A DNA stretch of 5,773 bases from Alphaproteobacteria bacterium. Its GTDB lineage: Bacteria; Pseudomonadota; Alphaproteobacteria; JABAAW01. A program made the translations under genes and the position numbers. Where the stretch lies: contig JABAAA010000085.1 of the NCBI GenBank assembly GCA_014239005.1, positions 1-5,773 of the forward strand, written 5' to 3'. Below the pieces are notes generated by a model. It saw only the letters and a list, made by a program, of their open reading frames with translations. It was not told where the DNA came from and did not search any database. The number at the start of each line of letters is the position of its first letter. Within the stretch, counting starts at the first letter, position 1. Positions 4,061-5,773 of this stretch are shown piece by piece.

Positions 4061-5773
4061 TCAAGTCAACAAGCTAGCTACAGATAGCAGGAAGTAGGGG
4101 TTGTCATTTTGAATGTGTATGGTAAATGCCAAATCGTTTATCGGATTCGCTGCGTCTAAGTAGGCACCTTCGATTGTTATTTCGTCGGTTATTCCGTCGG
4201 TGGTATCTTTGTCCACGCGGATGACGAGGTCCTCGCCGACTTTTGTGAAGGAGCCCAGAGTGATGTCTGATGATTCATAACCGGAATTTTCAAACCTCAA
4301 GATCATATTTCCGTCTGTATCGGTGATGGTGTCTGATCCGTGTCCTGTCGAGAAGATATAGGTGTCGTCGCCGTCGCCGCCGTGAAGTTGATCGTTGCCC
4401 GCGAGGGCTTCCAGCCTGTTGGCACTGCTGTCGCCTGTGAGCGTATCGTCGAAGAGCGAGCCGATAAGGTTTTCAATGCCTGTCAGCTTATCGCCTACTG
4501 CATCTCCGTTGGGATTGCCATTGAACGTATCTGCCTGCGCATTAACACCTGTGATTCTGAGATCGACATTGACCGCCAAAGCGGAGCTTTCGTAGCTCGC
4601 CGTATCACCATCGCTGCCGCTGACGCCGCCGTCGATCGTGTCTGCGCCCGCTCCGCCTTCGATGATGTTATCCTCGATATCGCCCGTGAGCATGTCATCG
4701 AACGCCGAGCCGATAAGGTTTTCAATGCCTGTCAGCGTGTCGCCCGCGGCGTGTCCGTTGTCGTCCGTCTCTTGTGCCGTTGTTCGAGTGAGATCGACGG
4801 TGACCCCCGCATCCGAGCTTTCATAGCTCGCCGTATCTGCGCCCGTACCGCCGTAGAGTATATCTGCGCCTGCCCCGCCTTCCAGTATGTTTTCCTTGAA
4901 GTCGCCCGTGAGCGTATCCCCATGGTCGCTGCCGATGAGGTTTTCAATGCCCGTCAGTCTGTCTCCATCGTATTCCTTGGATCCTCCTTCTACTCCTTGT
5001 AAGGTGCTGTAGAGAAGAACATTAACAGCTTCCGCGGCGTTTTCGTAGGAGACCGTATCTTTGCCAGCGCCGCCTGTGAATGTGTCTCCGCCCTTGCCGC
5101 CTTCAAAGATATTGGCTTTGCTGTCGCCCGTGAGCGTATCCCCATAGTCGCTGCCGATGAGGTTTTCGATGTTCGTCAGCGTGTCGCCCGCGGCGTCTCC
5201 GCCTGCGTTGTTGCTGTTATCCGAGAGATCGACCGTAACAGCATTAGCAGAGCCTGCGTAGCTCGCCGTGTCGTCACCCGCGCCACCGTAGAGTTGATCG
5301 CCGCCTTCGCCGCCTTCGAGGATATCGTCGCCCTCGTCGCCGTAGAGTTCATCGCCGCCTTCGCCGCCGCGCAGGGTGTCCGCGCCTTCACCGCCTGCTA
5401 GCGTGTCGATGCCTAATCCGCCGTCGAGGATGTCGTCGCCATCGCCACCTGTCAGCGTGTTGGGGTTGTCGTCGCCCGTCAGCGTGTCGCCCTGGCTTGA
5501 ACCGATGAGGTTTTCGATGCCCGTCAGCCTGTCTCTGCTTGCGTCTCCGTTGTTGTCATCCTGTTCTACTCCCGCACGCGTGAGATCGACGGTGACACCC
5601 TGAGAGGATCCTGCGTAGCTCGCCGTGTCGCCTGTGCCGTCGCCGCCTTTCAGCGTGTCTTCGCCATCGCCACCTTCCAAGGTGTCGTCGCCATCGCCGC
5701 CTTCCAGTGTGTCTACGCCCGCTCTGCCTTCCAAGGTGTCGTCGCCCGCGCCGCCTTTCAGCGTATTGTCGTT
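4061..5773 (-). CDS. RTX (haemolysin-type Ca2+-binding repeat) protein, C-terminal part
   Basis: This is a predicted secreted or surface protein with RTX repeats, which bind Ca2+ and fold outside the cell after type I (ABC/membrane fusion protein/TolC) export. The frame is open to the right edge (first visible residues NDNTLKGGAGDDT), so the true start and N-terminal domain are missing; 570 residues are visible before TGA at 4063-4061. A TTG at 5734 is only an internal Leu codon. Seen: nonapeptide blocks of GGxGxDxLx type, five long modules running from D-T-A/V-S-Y through (V/N)V(D/L)L, LTxIENLIGS and DxLTGD to a nonapeptide block, then DTYIFSTGHGSDTITDTDG and an RTX-associated C-terminal domain (last about 100 residues: ILRFENSGYESSDITL, EDLVIRV, DEITIEGAYL). 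The hydrophobic C-terminus FLLSVASLLT fits a type I secretion signal. The passenger function is unknown. Codon use (GGC, GAC, ACC) differs from the G/T-rich genes opposite. Confidence 0.93.
   Translation of the reverse strand, partial: NDNTLKGGAGDDTLEGRAGVDTLEGGDGDDTLEGGDGEDTLKGGDGTGDTASYAGSSQGVTVDLTRAGVEQDDNNGDASRDRLTGIENLIGSSQGDTLTGDDNPNTLTGGDGDDILDGGLGIDTLAGGEGADTLRGGEGGDELYGDEGDDILEGGEGGDQLYGGAGDDTASYAGSANAVTVDLSDNSNNAGGDAAGDTLTNIENLIGSDYGDTLTGDSKANIFEGGKGGDTFTGGAGKDTVSYENAAEAVNVLLYSTLQGVEGGSKEYDGDRLTGIENLIGSDHGDTLTGDFKENILEGGAGADILYGGTGADTASYESSDAGVTVDLTRTTAQETDDNGHAAGDTLTGIENLIGSAFDDMLTGDIEDNIIEGGAGADTIDGGVSGSDGDTASYESSALAVNVDLRITGVNAQADTFNGNPNGDAVGDKLTGIENLIGSLFDDTLTGDSSANRLEALAGNDQLHGGDGDDTYIFSTGHGSDTITDTDGNMILRFENSGYESSDITLGSFTKVGEDLVIRVDKDTTDGITDEITIEGAYLDAANPINDLAFTIHIQNDNPYFLLSVASLLT
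4367..5629 (-). repeat. Five RTX long modules (71-119 residues each)
   Basis: Within the RTX gene, module starts (the DTASY or DTVSY codons) fall at 5629, 5272, 5059, 4837 and 4606 on the minus strand, and the array ends at the DTYIF codons at 4366. Module lengths are 119, 71, 74, 77 and 80 codons; the first is longer because it carries extra nonapeptides. Each contains ENLIGS, read from plus-strand sites near 4461, 4710, 4932, 5154 and 5502 (spacings 249, 222, 222 and 348 bp). The repeat at 4901-4957 and 5123-5179 differs at only about four positions. Confidence 0.9.
5630..5773 (-). repeat. Tandem 27-bp RTX nonapeptide-coding repeats
   Basis: On the minus strand this stretch encodes consecutive GGxGxDTLx or close variants (KGGAGDDTL, EGRAGVDTL, EGGDGDDTL, EGGDGEDTL), each 27 bp, and continues off the window. 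One copy has Arg in place of the second glycine and Val for the Ca2+-side residue (GRAGVD), so that turn may bind Ca2+ less well. The DNA identity between neighbouring copies is high. Confidence 0.85.

Noticed and set aside
4340..5002. A 220-codon plus-strand open frame with internal repeats (ADKVFNACQ).
   Set aside because: Its periodicity is that of the RTX modules read on the other strand; nothing supports a separate repeat protein.
4061..5773. RTX repeat region read as a CRISPR or non-coding satellite.
   Set aside because: The repeats keep a single open frame of 570 codons with conserved RTX motifs; spacing changes are all multiples of three.

Overview
The window looks like chromosomal DNA of a GC-rich (roughly 55-60% by eye) alphaproteobacterium. 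The best lineage clue is the dihydrolipoyl dehydrogenase, which has the alphaproteobacterial-type sequences [24 protein letters not shown] and AVGVVGN. SufB (opening [18 protein letters not shown]) and the small stand-alone CinA-type protein next to pgpA fit the same group. The assignment to class is inference from motifs, not a search result.

Layout. (1) 1-1334, minus strand: lpdA, dihydrolipoyl dehydrogenase, running off the left edge just before its catalytic His-Glu motif. (2) 1335-1392: a 58-bp divergent intergenic region with a plausible back-to-back promoter pair. Each -10 element sits only 5-7 nt from a start codon and neither gene has a well-placed Shine-Dalgarno, so both mRNAs may be leaderless. 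(3) 1393-2850, plus strand: sufB, complete, with no sufC, sufD or sufS beside it. (4) 2839-2914: six tandem copies of a 12/13-bp unit that begin in the last codons of sufB and carry stop codons into all three frames. (5) 2935-3492 and 3489-4016, plus strand: pgpA and a CinA C-terminal-domain (PncC-like) gene, overlapping, very G-rich on the coding strand and containing possible G-quadruplex sequences. (6) 4017-4060: a 44-bp convergent gap in which no strong hairpin terminator is visible. (7) 4061-5773, minus strand: the C-terminal 570 residues of a glycine/aspartate-rich RTX (haemolysin-type Ca2+-binding) protein, built of five long modules plus nonapeptide repeats and ending in an RTX-associated C-terminal domain typical of type I secretion substrates. 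Its 5' end lies beyond the right edge.

The first four genes are housekeeping: 2-oxoacid dehydrogenase E3, Fe-S cluster assembly, phosphatidylglycerol synthesis and nucleotide salvage or repair. The RTX gene is an accessory-type surface or secreted protein in opposite orientation, with different codon use. No RNA gene, CRISPR array, insertion sequence or clear new multi-gene system was found. The most interesting items are the leaderless divergent promoter pair, the stop-codon tandem repeat behind an apparently orphan sufB, the altered glycine motif in the CinA-like protein, the G-rich pgpA/cinA junction, and signs of recent module copying in the RTX gene.
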